From positions 62,001 through 126,000 of the forward strand of contig JBCFBK010000009.1 in NCBI GenBank assembly GCA_038562555.1: a stretch of DNA of 64,000 nt, read 5' to 3'. Both the position numbers and the translations under genes were made by a program. The notes beneath the pieces are model-generated. The model ran no database searches. It was not told the origin of the DNA and saw nothing but the letters and a program-made list of their open reading frames with translations. Below are positions 20,516-29,732 of the stretch, piece after piece (the stretch's first letter is position 1; each line of letters starts with the position of its first letter). The stretch comes from JBCFBK01 sp038562555 (GTDB lineage: Bacteria; Bacteroidota; Bacteroidia; Bacteroidales; Prolixibacteraceae).

Positions 20516-20614
20516 ATGAAACGAACATGTTGCTTCATAACACCCCGGGAGATGGCAATAATTCTCAGCAACATGGAGTTCCACACTACCATAAAAAAAA
20601 TTATTAGAGTATGA
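20516..20614 (+). promoter_or_regulatory. Intercistronic inverted repeat with short ORF before the DUF4998 gene
   Basis: A perfect 9-bp inverted repeat, CATGTTGCT (20526-20534) and AGCAACATG (20567-20575), with a 32-base loop. The same stretch forms a 32-codon ORF (20516-20614, MKRTCCFITPREM...) whose TGA overlaps the next gene's ATG as ATGA. The fold could set differential expression inside the operon or the small ORF could couple translation; either may be chance. Confidence 0.35.
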
Positions 20615-21696
20615 AAAAATTAATTTATATACTTATTGCAGGGATTGTTTGGAGTTTTTCTTCCTGTAAGGATATGGATAGCATTTACCAGGAATATATT
20701 GTTCCAAATGGACTTACTTACCCCGGAAAAGCTTTAAATCCGGTCGTATATGCGGGGAATAACCGGGTTAAGATTTCCTGGCTCAGGGGATCGGACCCCA
20801 ATGTCGTAAAGGCCAGAATATACTGGAATAATTATACAGATTCTGTCGATGTTGATGTTCCGGCAGGTGAAGATACCATTTCCTGCATTATCGGGAATCT
20901 GCCGGAAAATACTTATTCTTTTTTTATCCGAACATATGATGTAAAGGGGAACGTCTCAATTCCTGCTGAAGCAAGAGGCACGTCTTATGGTGAAAAATAT
21001 CAGGCCGGTATACTAAACCGGGCCATCAATAACGCAATCATCACCGGAACAACAGTTAAGATTGAATGGGGAACAATCGACACCTTGTCGGCTTATACTA
21101 CAGAAGTCCGATATACGAATGCAGCGGGAGAAATAAAGACCTTGCGTGCTATGAGCAACCACGATGTTTCAATAATTTCTGACATACAAAAAGGAACTAC
21201 ATTTTTATACCGGACACTCTATGTGCCAAATCGTCTTGCCATCGATACCTTTTATACCGGCTTCCTGGAGAATAAGGAATACCTTTTGAACAAGAATGGC
21301 TGGCGTGTAGCTGGTTTTTCCACACAACATTCGGGAGCAGCCAACCTGGCTTCCAATGTAATAGATGGTAATCCCGCTACCCGCTGGCATACACACGCGA
21401 CTGCGTCAACCTTTCCGCATTTTGTGACCGTCGATATGGGAGCTGAGTGGACAATGACTGCATTTGAAATATACAGGACTACAAATGACGACCGGGCCTT
21501 TGACACATTCCAATTATTTGCAAGCATGGATAATCTGAACTGGGTCGATTTGGGCGTGTTTAACTTTAACCGTTTTATTAATGACGGCCAATATTACGCG
21601 GTCCCTCCCACCTCCGGCAGATATTTTAAATTTGTCGGATTAACCGGTCCGAATAAATTTATGGTTACCGGCGAAATTAATGCTTATGGATTGTAA
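20611..21696 (+). CDS. DUF4998-type surface lipoprotein with C-terminal discoidin-like domain
   Basis: A 361-residue lipoprotein (signal peptide IAGIVWSFSSC). The N-terminal region to about 200 matches the DUF4998 pattern (NRVKISWLRGSDPNVVKARI; two fibronectin-like repeats), and residues about 220-361 look like an F5/8 type C sugar-binding domain (NLASNVIDGNPATRWHTHA; FPHFVTVDMGAEWTM). It likely extends the glycan-binding surface complex of PUL 2. It sits between the DUF4959-type protein and the rhamnosidase on the same strand. Confidence 0.87.
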   Translation: MKKLIYILIAGIVWSFSSCKDMDSIYQEYIVPNGLTYPGKALNPVVYAGNNRVKISWLRGSDPNVVKARIYWNNYTDSVDVDVPAGEDTISCIIGNLPENTYSFFIRTYDVKGNVSIPAEARGTSYGEKYQAGILNRAINNAIITGTTVKIEWGTIDTLSAYTTEVRYTNAAGEIKTLRAMSNHDVSIISDIQKGTTFLYRTLYVPNRLAIDTFYTGFLENKEYLLNKNGWRVAGFSTQHSGAANLASNVIDGNPATRWHTHATASTFPHFVTVDMGAEWTMTAFEIYRTTNDDRAFDTFQLFASMDNLNWVDLGVFNFNRFINDGQYYAVPPTSGRYFKFVGLTGPNKFMVTGEINAYGL

Positions 21697-21752
21697 AGTT
21701 GTTCGAAGAAGCTGACGGAGAGTCCCGTTAAATCAAATTAATAGTTTTAAAA

Positions 21753-24572
21753 ATGAGAATTCTGACCCCCTTACTGGTTTTTGTTTTTCTGTGGCTTTCC
21801 TGCTCGGTGTGGAAAGGGAATCATGAAGATGCGGCCGAAACAATGGCCGGCTCCTTTGAAAATCCCCCTTCATCGGCCCGCCCCGGCGTATTCTGGTGCT
21901 GGCTGAACGGGAACATGACCAACGAATCCATCACCCGAGACCTGGAAGCCATGTACGCCAAGGGGATCATGCGGGCCGAGATCTGGGATGTAGCCGCGGT
22001 CCGAAACCCGGACTTCATCCCGGCAGGAGGCGCCTTTTTGGGTGATGCATCTGTGTCGCTCATTAAGCATGCCATTTCGGAAGGAAAGCGGCTGGGGATG
22101 AAAATCGGCATCATTGCCTCCAGCGGGTGGAATGCAGGCGGTTCCTGGGTGACACCCGACTGGGCTTCCAAGGCGCTGTACTTCTCTGAAGTGCAGGCTG
22201 CCGGACCCGGCAGGGTTTCCATGGATCTGCCCTTTCCCAAACTGCCGTCCCACTGCCCGGTAAAGGCTGACGGCATGCCCGTTTTTTACAAGGATGTTGC
22301 TGTGCTGGCCGTTCCCTGGAACGATGGCAAAACCATTGACAGCCCTGAACCGGTGATCAATCTGACAACTCATTTTGCTGATGGTCGCCTGGACTGGGAA
22401 GCGCCTGCGGGCAAATGGAGCATTATCCGGTATGTTTGTTCCAATACCGGGCAGTCGCTCATTGTGCCGTCCCCGAAATCAAACGGGCTGTTTATCGACT
22501 TTCTCGATCCGAAAGCCACCGAAAGACACCTGAAGTATTTCATGGACCGCCTGGGCATTACCCCGGAGAACGCAGCCGATTCGGGTTTGGCTTACTTCGA
22601 ATTCGACAGTATGGAACTGGAAAAAGGAACTCCCTGGACCGATTCGATGCCCGCCATTTTTCAGGAAAGGCAGGGATATGCTATTGAAAGCTACCTGCCG
22701 GTTCTTGCCGGGTGGAAACTGAAAGAGCAGGGGGAGCAGTTTTTATATGATTTCCGGAAAACAATCAGCGATCAGCTCATCTTCAGTCATTACACCACCG
22801 GCACCGGGTTCTTAAAAAAATACAAGGCAGAACTGGTAGCCGAAGCCGGCGGACCAGGCCCACCGGTCTGGAATACCTGCCCGGTCGACGCACTGAAGGC
22901 TCTGGGAAATGTTTCCGTTCCCCGTGGCGAATTCTGGATCCGGCACCGCAATATGTTCCTGATCAAGGAAATCTCCAGTGCTGCCCATATTTACGGTAAG
23001 AAAATGGTCGATGCCGAATCGTTCACCACCTGGAGAAGATGGAAAGATTCTCCCTACGAGATGAAGAAATATGTGGACCGGGCCTATTGCGAGGGACTGA
23101 ACAATGTCACCTTCCATACCTTTGCCAGCACCAATCCGGAGGACGGACTTCCGGGCAGAACCTACCATGCAGGCTACGACATGAATCCCGGAACCACCTG
23201 GTGGAAGAAATCAAAACCGTTTATGGATTACCTCTCCCGTTGCAATTACCTGCTTCAGCAGGGACTGTTTGTGGCCGATGTCTGCTGTTATTACGGTGAT
23301 CAGGCTCCTAACTTCTTCCCGTTATATCACAATGTCCCGGAAAAACCACGGCTGAAAGGATTAGGTGAAGGCTATGACTATGATGTGGTCAATACTGATG
23401 TGATCCTTAACCGGATGTCGGTCAAAAACGGGAGGATCACCCTTCCTGACGGAATGAGCTATACCTTGCTGGTGTTACCCGACCAGGAACAGATGCCCCT
23501 GGCTGTTCTGCAGAAAATCGAAACATTGGTGTCTGCAGGGGCAAGGGTGACCGGGCCGAAACCAACAGTGCTCCCCGGACTGAACTACAGCAGCCAGGAA
23601 AGGAAACTGTTCGAAGATCTGTCCGGCAAACTATGGGGAGAAATCGATGGAAAAGAAATAACGGAAAACGCTTACGGGAAAGGAAAAGTCATCAGCGGGA
23701 TCCCGGCAGAGGAAGTGCTGACACAAAGCGGAATGGGGAAAGATTTTTCCTTCAGCGGTACTCCGGGTCTTGACTATATTCACCGGACAACCCGGGCAGG
23801 AGAAGTATATTTTATCCGCAATGAAGCCGAAGAGTGGGCCAAAGGGGAAGTACAGTTCCGGGTTACGGGAAAATATCCTGAACTTTGGGATCCGGCTTCC
23901 GGGGTTCAAACCAGGGTTGTGAATTTCAGGGCCGAACAGGAGCGGACTGCCTTTCAAATCGAATTACCTCCGCATGGATCCATGTTTGTCGTATTCAACA
24001 ACGGGAAACGGAGCCTGGCTTCCACCGAAAGCCTGGACAATACAACAGAGCAAAAGCTGAAAGGTCCCTGGACGGTCAGTTTCCCGGAAGGTTGGGGCGC
24101 GCCATCAAAGGTGATCTTTGACCGGCTGCAGTCGTGGACTGATTTTCAGGAGCCGGGAATCAAATACTTCTCCGGAACAGCAACCTATCAAAAGATCTTC
24201 ACGGTTGAAAATGAAAATAAAGGGAAAAACTGCTTCATTGATCTGGGCGAAGTGCGCGATGTGGCCGAGGTATTTGTGAACGGAAAGTCCGCCGGAATTT
24301 TATGGAAGAAACCATTCATAGCAGATATTACCGACTTGCTGCTCCCGGGAGAAAACGATTTGAAGATCGAGGTGGTTAATATGTGGATCAACCGGCTGAC
24401 CGGTGATATGCAACTGGATCCCAAAGACCGGTATTGCAGAACCAATCAGCCTGATATCACCAGGGAGGGACTGCCCGGGGAAGACGTAACCTTCAGGGAA
24501 CAGACCTCCGGTCTGCTCGGGCCGGTAAAGCTGCAATTTTTGCCTGATAATCCTAAGTCTGATTTCTGGTAA
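21753..24572 (+). CDS. Glycoside hydrolase family 106-type alpha-L-rhamnosidase lipoprotein
   Basis: A 939-residue lipoprotein (lipobox LWLSC) that should cleave terminal alpha-L-rhamnose. The start of the catalytic part, SSARPGVFWCWLNGNMT followed by ITRDLEAMYAKGIMRAEIWD, is typical of GH106. The barrel continues to about 650 with an acidic segment LAYFEFDSMELEKG near 280 and HTFASTNPEDGLPGRTYHAG near 455. The C-terminus (about 760-900) is a GH2-like jelly-roll sugar-binding module (FIDLGEVRDVAEVFVNGKSA). It ends PUL 2 and fits rhamnogalacturonan or another rhamnose-capped glycan as substrate; that is inference. Confidence 0.88.
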   Translation: MRILTPLLVFVFLWLSCSVWKGNHEDAAETMAGSFENPPSSARPGVFWCWLNGNMTNESITRDLEAMYAKGIMRAEIWDVAAVRNPDFIPAGGAFLGDASVSLIKHAISEGKRLGMKIGIIASSGWNAGGSWVTPDWASKALYFSEVQAAGPGRVSMDLPFPKLPSHCPVKADGMPVFYKDVAVLAVPWNDGKTIDSPEPVINLTTHFADGRLDWEAPAGKWSIIRYVCSNTGQSLIVPSPKSNGLFIDFLDPKATERHLKYFMDRLGITPENAADSGLAYFEFDSMELEKGTPWTDSMPAIFQERQGYAIESYLPVLAGWKLKEQGEQFLYDFRKTISDQLIFSHYTTGTGFLKKYKAELVAEAGGPGPPVWNTCPVDALKALGNVSVPRGEFWIRHRNMFLIKEISSAAHIYGKKMVDAESFTTWRRWKDSPYEMKKYVDRAYCEGLNNVTFHTFASTNPEDGLPGRTYHAGYDMNPGTTWWKKSKPFMDYLSRCNYLLQQGLFVADVCCYYGDQAPNFFPLYHNVPEKPRLKGLGEGYDYDVVNTDVILNRMSVKNGRITLPDGMSYTLLVLPDQEQMPLAVLQKIETLVSAGARVTGPKPTVLPGLNYSSQERKLFEDLSGKLWGEIDGKEITENAYGKGKVISGIPAEEVLTQSGMGKDFSFSGTPGLDYIHRTTRAGEVYFIRNEAEEWAKGEVQFRVTGKYPELWDPASGVQTRVVNFRAEQERTAFQIELPPHGSMFVVFNNGKRSLASTESLDNTTEQKLKGPWTVSFPEGWGAPSKVIFDRLQSWTDFQEPGIKYFSGTATYQKIFTVENENKGKNCFIDLGEVRDVAEVFVNGKSAGILWKKPFIADITDLLLPGENDLKIEVVNMWINRLTGDMQLDPKDRYCRTNQPDITREGLPGEDVTFREQTSGLLGPVKLQFLPDNPKSDFW

Positions 24573-24597
24573 ACTTAATTTATGACATAACGAACGA

Positions 24598-24747
24598 ATG
24601 CTCCTTGGTAAATTTCCATTTGAATATCAGTTGGATGCGATGGATTGCGGTCCGTCCTGCCTGTCGTTTAACTCACCGGGTTCTTCGGTCAATTCCCAAA
24701 CTTTCAGAACAAAGAAAAGAGAAATTGTTGAACCGAAGACCGGATAA
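24598..24747 (+). pseudogene. 5' fragment of a C39-peptidase ABC exporter gene
   Basis: A 49-codon ORF whose first ~23 codons read LGKFPFEYQLDAMDCGPSCL, the N-terminus of bacteriocin-processing ABC transporters. The catalytic cysteine (Cys17 in DCGPSC) and the oxyanion glutamine (Gln11) are both present. After that the similarity stops, and the frame runs into the 3' end of the oppositely oriented sigma gene. The ATP-binding and membrane domains are missing, so this is a truncated leftover at the PUL 2 boundary. Confidence 0.72.
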
Positions 24748-25273
24748 CTTTTAAGGCCTTGCCAATATGGGTCTCAACAGTTTTAACTGAAATACCCAAC
24801 GCTTCTGCAATCTCTTTTTGAGATTGGCCTTCCTCCCTGCTTAACCGGAACACCAGTTGACATTTCTCCGGAAGGCTGAGCACTGTCTCCTCAATTTGTC
24901 TTCGGGTCGTTTCGTAATCCATCCAGTTTTCAGTCAGATTAACCCCATCAGCGACGGCCAGCCGCGATTCCTGTTCAAAAATCGCATATTTTCGCTGACG
25001 CGCCAACCTTGCTAAAATCTGATATTTAACACACGAAGCCATATAGGTATGGAAGGTCTTCCGAATCTCAATGCTTTCCCTTCGCTCCCAGAGATCTACA
25101 AAAACATCCTGAAGCACTTCTTCTGCTTCAACTTCCGATCTCAGTTTTATCAACGCCTGAACAAGCAGCTTTTTCCAATAGCGGTTATAAAGCTCCTCAA
25201 AAGCTGCCCTATCGTCTTTCGATTTTAGGCAACGGACCAATTCCACATCATCGTATGACGCGTATTTTCCCAT
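24704..25273 (-). CDS. ECF RNA polymerase sigma factor, candidate partner of the PUL 2 FecR
   Basis: A 189-residue ECF sigma-70 factor. Region 2 includes FEELYNRYWKKLLVQALIKL and AEEVLQDVFVDLWERRESIE; region 4 is QKEIAEALGISVKTVETHIG. The start is set at the ATG 25273 (MGKYASYDDVELV); a TTG at 25306 is possible. No FecR lies next to it, whereas the PUL 2 FecR at the other end of the locus has no sigma gene, so the two probably form one switch split by about 11 kb. It points towards PUL 2 and is separated from the upstream efflux operon by about 210 bases. Confidence 0.93.
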   Translation of the reverse strand: MGKYASYDDVELVRCLKSKDDRAAFEELYNRYWKKLLVQALIKLRSEVEAEEVLQDVFVDLWERRESIEIRKTFHTYMASCVKYQILARLARQRKYAIFEQESRLAVADGVNLTENWMDYETTRRQIEETVLSLPEKCQLVFRLSREEGQSQKEIAEALGISVKTVETHIGKALKVIRSSVQQFLFSLF

Positions 25274-25484
25274 AGTGTTAGGTATATCGTGGGTAAATTT
25301 AGTCAAAAAGAAAAAACGACAGGCTTTTTGGTGCTCTAATCATTATAAATTATTCCCGACGTGTCAATTAGCTTGTACTACATGGTTTCTCTTTTAAATA
25401 TGACTATCCTGGAATTTGACAGAATGAATGTCTCGGTGTAACGTTGGCGCGTATTAAAAGTATCGGAAAACCAGTATCCCGTCG

Positions 25485-26573
25485 TCAATTGGGCTCAATA
25501 GTTATTTCCAAACTTGTTCCTGGTTTTATTTCTTCGCTTCCCCTGACCAGAAGCGTATCATTTTCATACAGGGCACCGAAAATTTCCAGACCGTTGTCAA
25601 GTGAAATTCCCTGTTGCACATCGACCCATTCCACCTGATTGTTCCTTAGCCTGACAACGAACTTCTTTTCCAGGGAAGTAACAACTGCCGTATAAGGCAC
25701 AACAAATGAGGAATCACGGCGACTCAGGTTGAGCTGAGCCATGGCATACATGCCGGGTTTCAGCTCTCCATCTTTATTCTCATACTCATATTCCCACAGC
25801 TCTGTACGTGTTTCGGGCGATATGCTTGCTGATTTCCGGGAAATCCTGGCCTGAAAAGATTTGTTAACAACAGCATTGGTTGTGAACGTAAGACGTTCGT
25901 CATTGGGAATATGGTTGACGTACAATTCCGGCACATGGACCCTTAACCGGAGCCTGTCAGGTCGTTCAATGATGAAAAGCACTTTTCTTCCTGAACCGCC
26001 GGCCAGGTCTCCAGGGTTCACTTCCCGGGCAGTGACGATCCCGTCAAATGGCGCCCTGACTGTTAAATAATCCTGCAACTGCTTATAAGCCTGAGCAGCA
26101 GATTTCGCTGATACTATGGCGGCACTGTCGGCCAGCATCTGGTTTTTCACATGGATCAATTCTCCTTCAGCGACCACCCCCTCTTCTCTGGCTGCCTCCT
26201 TTAACCGGTTAAAACGATCAAGACTGGCCGTAAAACGGGCATTTGCCTCCTGATATCGGGCATTAGCCTCAGCATGTCTGGCCACTGTTTCAGGAGCATC
26301 CAGAACAGCCAGCGTCTGACCCTTTTTCACGGGGTCACCAATATCAACCATCACCTTTTGTACAAAGGCTTCCATCCTGGCGTAAAGCTCGGCTTTTTCG
26401 TAAGGGAGCAGTTCCGCCGGTATTTTTAAGCTTTTACTGACTTCCTGCTTCCTAAGTGTAAATGCCTCCTTAACGTCCTCTACCTGTTTTACCTCTCCCT
26501 TTTTGTCAGTACAGGAAATCAGTAAAACTGCGAAACAGCTTATGCTCAAAAATTGTATCATTTTGTTCTTCAT
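25485..26573 (-). CDS. RND efflux periplasmic adaptor (membrane fusion protein) lipoprotein
   Basis: A 362-residue adaptor linking the inner-membrane RND pump to TolC. The lipobox LLISC follows a short signal sequence. The biotinyl-lipoyl half motifs ARMEAFVQKVMVDIGDPVKK and LTVRAPFDGIVTAREVNPGD flank a helical hairpin (about 100-160), followed by beta-barrel and membrane-proximal domains. It is the last gene of a TolC-RND-adaptor operon, 23 bases after the pump gene. The exported substrate is not evident. Confidence 0.95.
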   Translation of the reverse strand: MKNKMIQFLSISCFAVLLISCTDKKGEVKQVEDVKEAFTLRKQEVSKSLKIPAELLPYEKAELYARMEAFVQKVMVDIGDPVKKGQTLAVLDAPETVARHAEANARYQEANARFTASLDRFNRLKEAAREEGVVAEGELIHVKNQMLADSAAIVSAKSAAQAYKQLQDYLTVRAPFDGIVTAREVNPGDLAGGSGRKVLFIIERPDRLRLRVHVPELYVNHIPNDERLTFTTNAVVNKSFQARISRKSASISPETRTELWEYEYENKDGELKPGMYAMAQLNLSRRDSSFVVPYTAVVTSLEKKFVVRLRNNQVEWVDVQQGISLDNGLEIFGALYENDTLLVRGSEEIKPGTSLEITIEPN

Positions 26574-26596
26574 CGTTACCTGTCTATTTTTTCAGT

Positions 26597-29500
26597 TTAA
26601 AGGTTATCATAGTATTTGCTCAGCTTGTCGTTCGGGTTCAATGACTGGTCTTTAAATGCCCGTTTTCCCGCCATTGCGCGATACACAAGGGGTAAAAACA
26701 ATAAGGTATTTACCATGGAAAAAAGCAGACCTCCAATAACAGCCACCCCCAGGGGGGCTATCTGGTCACCCCCTTCACTAAGGCCCAGCGACATGGGAAT
26801 CATTCCGGCGATCATCGCGAAACTGGTCATTAATATGGGCCTGATCCTGTTGGATGCGGCGGTTTTATATGCATTTTTATCTCCGCCCTTGCGAAGCTCT
26901 TCAGCGTTGGTCATATATAGAATCGCATTTGCAATGGCAACGCCAACAGCCATAATCGCTCCCATATAAGATTGGATATTTAGCGTGTAACCCGTGGCCA
27001 GCAATAGAAGAAAGGACCCCAGAAGAACTGCAGGGATAATTGAAAGCGTTGCTATGGAAATCCGGAATGACTGGAAATTGGCAGCCAGCATCAGGAAGAT
27101 CATGATAACAGCTACCAGCAGTCCGGTTTGCAAATCACGCTGCGTTTGCCCCAAAAGTTCAACCTGCCCTCTTTGCAGTATTTTCACCCCGGCAGGCAAT
27201 TCGCCTAATTCTGCAATTGACTGGTTCACGCCCTTTATGGCTCTCCCAAGATCGATGTCATGAATATTGGCTGTCAGCGTTATAAACCGCTGCTGGTTTA
27301 AACGGTCGTATTCGCCCGGCGTGGATATCCTGTTCCAGTTGGCTACATCCCGCAGATACAGTTTTTTATCTGCCTTATTGACGATCGGTATCATCTCGAT
27401 CTCTCCGGGGTTATTTAATTGATACTGGGGATATTCCACCTGAACCTGATAGGCATTCCCCGAAGCCGGATCTCTCCAGTAGTTGGGCTGGGTAAAACGG
27501 CTCGAAGAAGTGGCTGTTACCATCGATTGCGCTATATCTTTGACCGATACGCCCAACTGCCCGCTTTTAACGCGGTCGATATTTATTTTTAGTCCCGGAT
27601 AATCCAGGGGGGTGGCAATCTGGACATCCCTCAACCAGGAAACATTTTTCAGTTTTGCTTCCAGTTGCGAAGCGATCCTGTTGGAAGCCTGCAGGTCTTT
27701 CGCTACAATGGCAAGTTCTATCGGATTTGTCGACCCCAGGTTAAGCACCTGGTCAACCAGGTCACCCGGTTCAAATGATATTTTAGCTTCCGGCATTTGT
27801 TCTTTTACGCGTGCCCTGAGTTCTTCTTTAAATTCTTCAACCGGATAATCTGCATCCCCGCCCAGATTGATTTTGGTGACAGATTCGTGCGGACCGCTGG
27901 TCCAGAGATGAATTAAATTAACCGGATAGCTGGACGGTTGTGTACCGATGAACGCTGAACTGATCGCAATATTTTCCTTTCCGGCAATATCACCGGCAAT
28001 TTTTAAAAGCTGCTGTGTGGCTTCCTCGGTTCGCTCAAGCCGGGTTCCTGATTTTAACCGAAGCCTGACCTGTACCTGACCAGCATCTGTTTTGGGGAAA
28101 ATGTCAACTCCTGTTATGAAAACACTGACCGTTAACAGTAGCGCCACGATCAGAAAAAATGAGGACAATGCCAGCGTTGCGCGCGATGAAAATTTTCCCA
28201 ACAGGGTCAGGTATTTCGTTTTGAAGCGGTTGAATTTCTTATTTTCTTTCAGAGCTTCCTGCCTCATCATCCAAACTGCCATAACCGGGACAAATGTCAT
28301 CGACAAAAGAAAAGAAGCGATCATGGCGAAACCTACTGCCATTGCCATGGGCATAAACATTCCCCTGGGTACTCCCGACATAAAAAAGGATGGTGCAAAT
28401 ACGGCCAGAATACTGAACAGGATTAACAATTTTGGAAAAACGATTTCTTTACAACCATCCAGTACGGCCCTGGCTTTTGACTTTCCCATTTCAAAATGCC
28501 GGTGAATATTTTCAATGGTCACCGTCGCTTCGTCGACCAGGATACCTACTGCCAGCGCCAGACCCCCAAGTGTCATGATATTGATGGTCTGTCCGAAAGC
28601 ATTCAGGCAGATAACACTGCTCAGCAAAGCGATTGGAATGGTCAGCACCACGATCAGGGCTCCTCTTGGATCTCCCAAAAACAATAAAACCATTAACCCC
28701 GTGAGGATCGCTCCAAGCAAGCCTTCAAAAAGCACGCTCTTCAGGGAGTTGATAACAAAGCCCGACTGGTCAAATTCATAGGAGACCTTAATGTCGGCAG
28801 GCACCGCAGCTTGCATGTCCGGCAAGGCGGCTTTTACCCGTTTAACAACGTCCCAGGTAGAGGCGTCCGCCCTTTTTGTGACGGGAATATAAACAGATCT
28901 GGCTCCGTTAACCAGAGCATACGCCGTGGTGACGTCCGAGCCGATTTCAACAGTCGCAATATCTTTCAGATAAACTGAAGCTCCTTCACCTAATTTCAAA
29001 GGGATATTTTCCAGGTCTTTTACATTTTCCACCACGGTATTTTGGGGAGTGATAAACATTTCATCTCCCACCCTCAGATTCCCTGCCGGCGATATGGTAT
29101 TGAATTCAGCCAACGCCTGCACAATTTCATCGGGTGTGTAGTTATAATATTTCACCTTTTCGGGGTCAACTTTTATTATTACTGTCTTTTGGCTACCCCC
29201 AAAAGGCGGCGGGGCAGATACTCCCGGAAGGGTTGAAAACATCGGCCTGACTTTGAAAAGAGCCAGATCCTGAATTTCACCCAGCGTTCTTGTTTCAGAA
29301 GTAAAAACCAACTGTCCAACGGGTACGCTTCCCGCGTCAAAACGGGTAATAAACGGCGGAACAGTCCCCGGCGGCATAAACGCCCTCGACCTGTTTACAT
29401 AGCCAACAACTTCTGCTGCCGCCTGACTCATATCGGTGCCTTCATGGAAGATGATTTTGATCAGCGCATTTCCCTGGATTGATTTTGATTCAACCGCCTT

Positions 29501-29731
29501 TACCCCTGTTACATACAGAAAATGGTATTCATAGTAGGAAGTTACAAAACCTTCCATTTCCTCTGGTGACAGTCCGCCATAAGGTTGTGCCACATAAATC
29601 GTTGGTAATCCGAATTTGGGGAAGATATCTATTTTCATGTTCATGATGGCCATGACCGAAAAAAACACAATGGCGATAACGGATACAAGGATGGTAATTG
29701 ATTTGCTTAATGATCCCTCGATTAACTTCAT
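26597..29731 (-). CDS. RND efflux pump inner-membrane permease (AcrB/MdtB-like)
   Basis: A 1044-residue proton-driven transporter with 12 predicted membrane helices and two large periplasmic loops. The N-terminal helix (ITILVSVIAIVFFSVMAIMN), the transmembrane 4 motif GGLALAVGILVDEATVTIEN with acidic relay residues, and a second set of helices around 850-1020 are visible. The gene starts one base after the TolC-type stop codon, so translation is probably coupled. Regulator genes are not adjacent. Confidence 0.95.
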   Translation of the reverse strand: MKLIEGSLSKSITILVSVIAIVFFSVMAIMNMKIDIFPKFGLPTIYVAQPYGGLSPEEMEGFVTSYYEYHFLYVTGVKAVESKSIQGNALIKIIFHEGTDMSQAAAEVVGYVNRSRAFMPPGTVPPFITRFDAGSVPVGQLVFTSETRTLGEIQDLALFKVRPMFSTLPGVSAPPPFGGSQKTVIIKVDPEKVKYYNYTPDEIVQALAEFNTISPAGNLRVGDEMFITPQNTVVENVKDLENIPLKLGEGASVYLKDIATVEIGSDVTTAYALVNGARSVYIPVTKRADASTWDVVKRVKAALPDMQAAVPADIKVSYEFDQSGFVINSLKSVLFEGLLGAILTGLMVLLFLGDPRGALIVVLTIPIALLSSVICLNAFGQTINIMTLGGLALAVGILVDEATVTIENIHRHFEMGKSKARAVLDGCKEIVFPKLLILFSILAVFAPSFFMSGVPRGMFMPMAMAVGFAMIASFLLSMTFVPVMAVWMMRQEALKENKKFNRFKTKYLTLLGKFSSRATLALSSFFLIVALLLTVSVFITGVDIFPKTDAGQVQVRLRLKSGTRLERTEEATQQLLKIAGDIAGKENIAISSAFIGTQPSSYPVNLIHLWTSGPHESVTKINLGGDADYPVEEFKEELRARVKEQMPEAKISFEPGDLVDQVLNLGSTNPIELAIVAKDLQASNRIASQLEAKLKNVSWLRDVQIATPLDYPGLKINIDRVKSGQLGVSVKDIAQSMVTATSSSRFTQPNYWRDPASGNAYQVQVEYPQYQLNNPGEIEMIPIVNKADKKLYLRDVANWNRISTPGEYDRLNQQRFITLTANIHDIDLGRAIKGVNQSIAELGELPAGVKILQRGQVELLGQTQRDLQTGLLVAVIMIFLMLAANFQSFRISIATLSIIPAVLLGSFLLLLATGYTLNIQSYMGAIMAVGVAIANAILYMTNAEELRKGGDKNAYKTAASNRIRPILMTSFAMIAGMIPMSLGLSEGGDQIAPLGVAVIGGLLFSMVNTLLFLPLVYRAMAGKRAFKDQSLNPNDKLSKYYDNL

Positions 29732-29732
29732 C

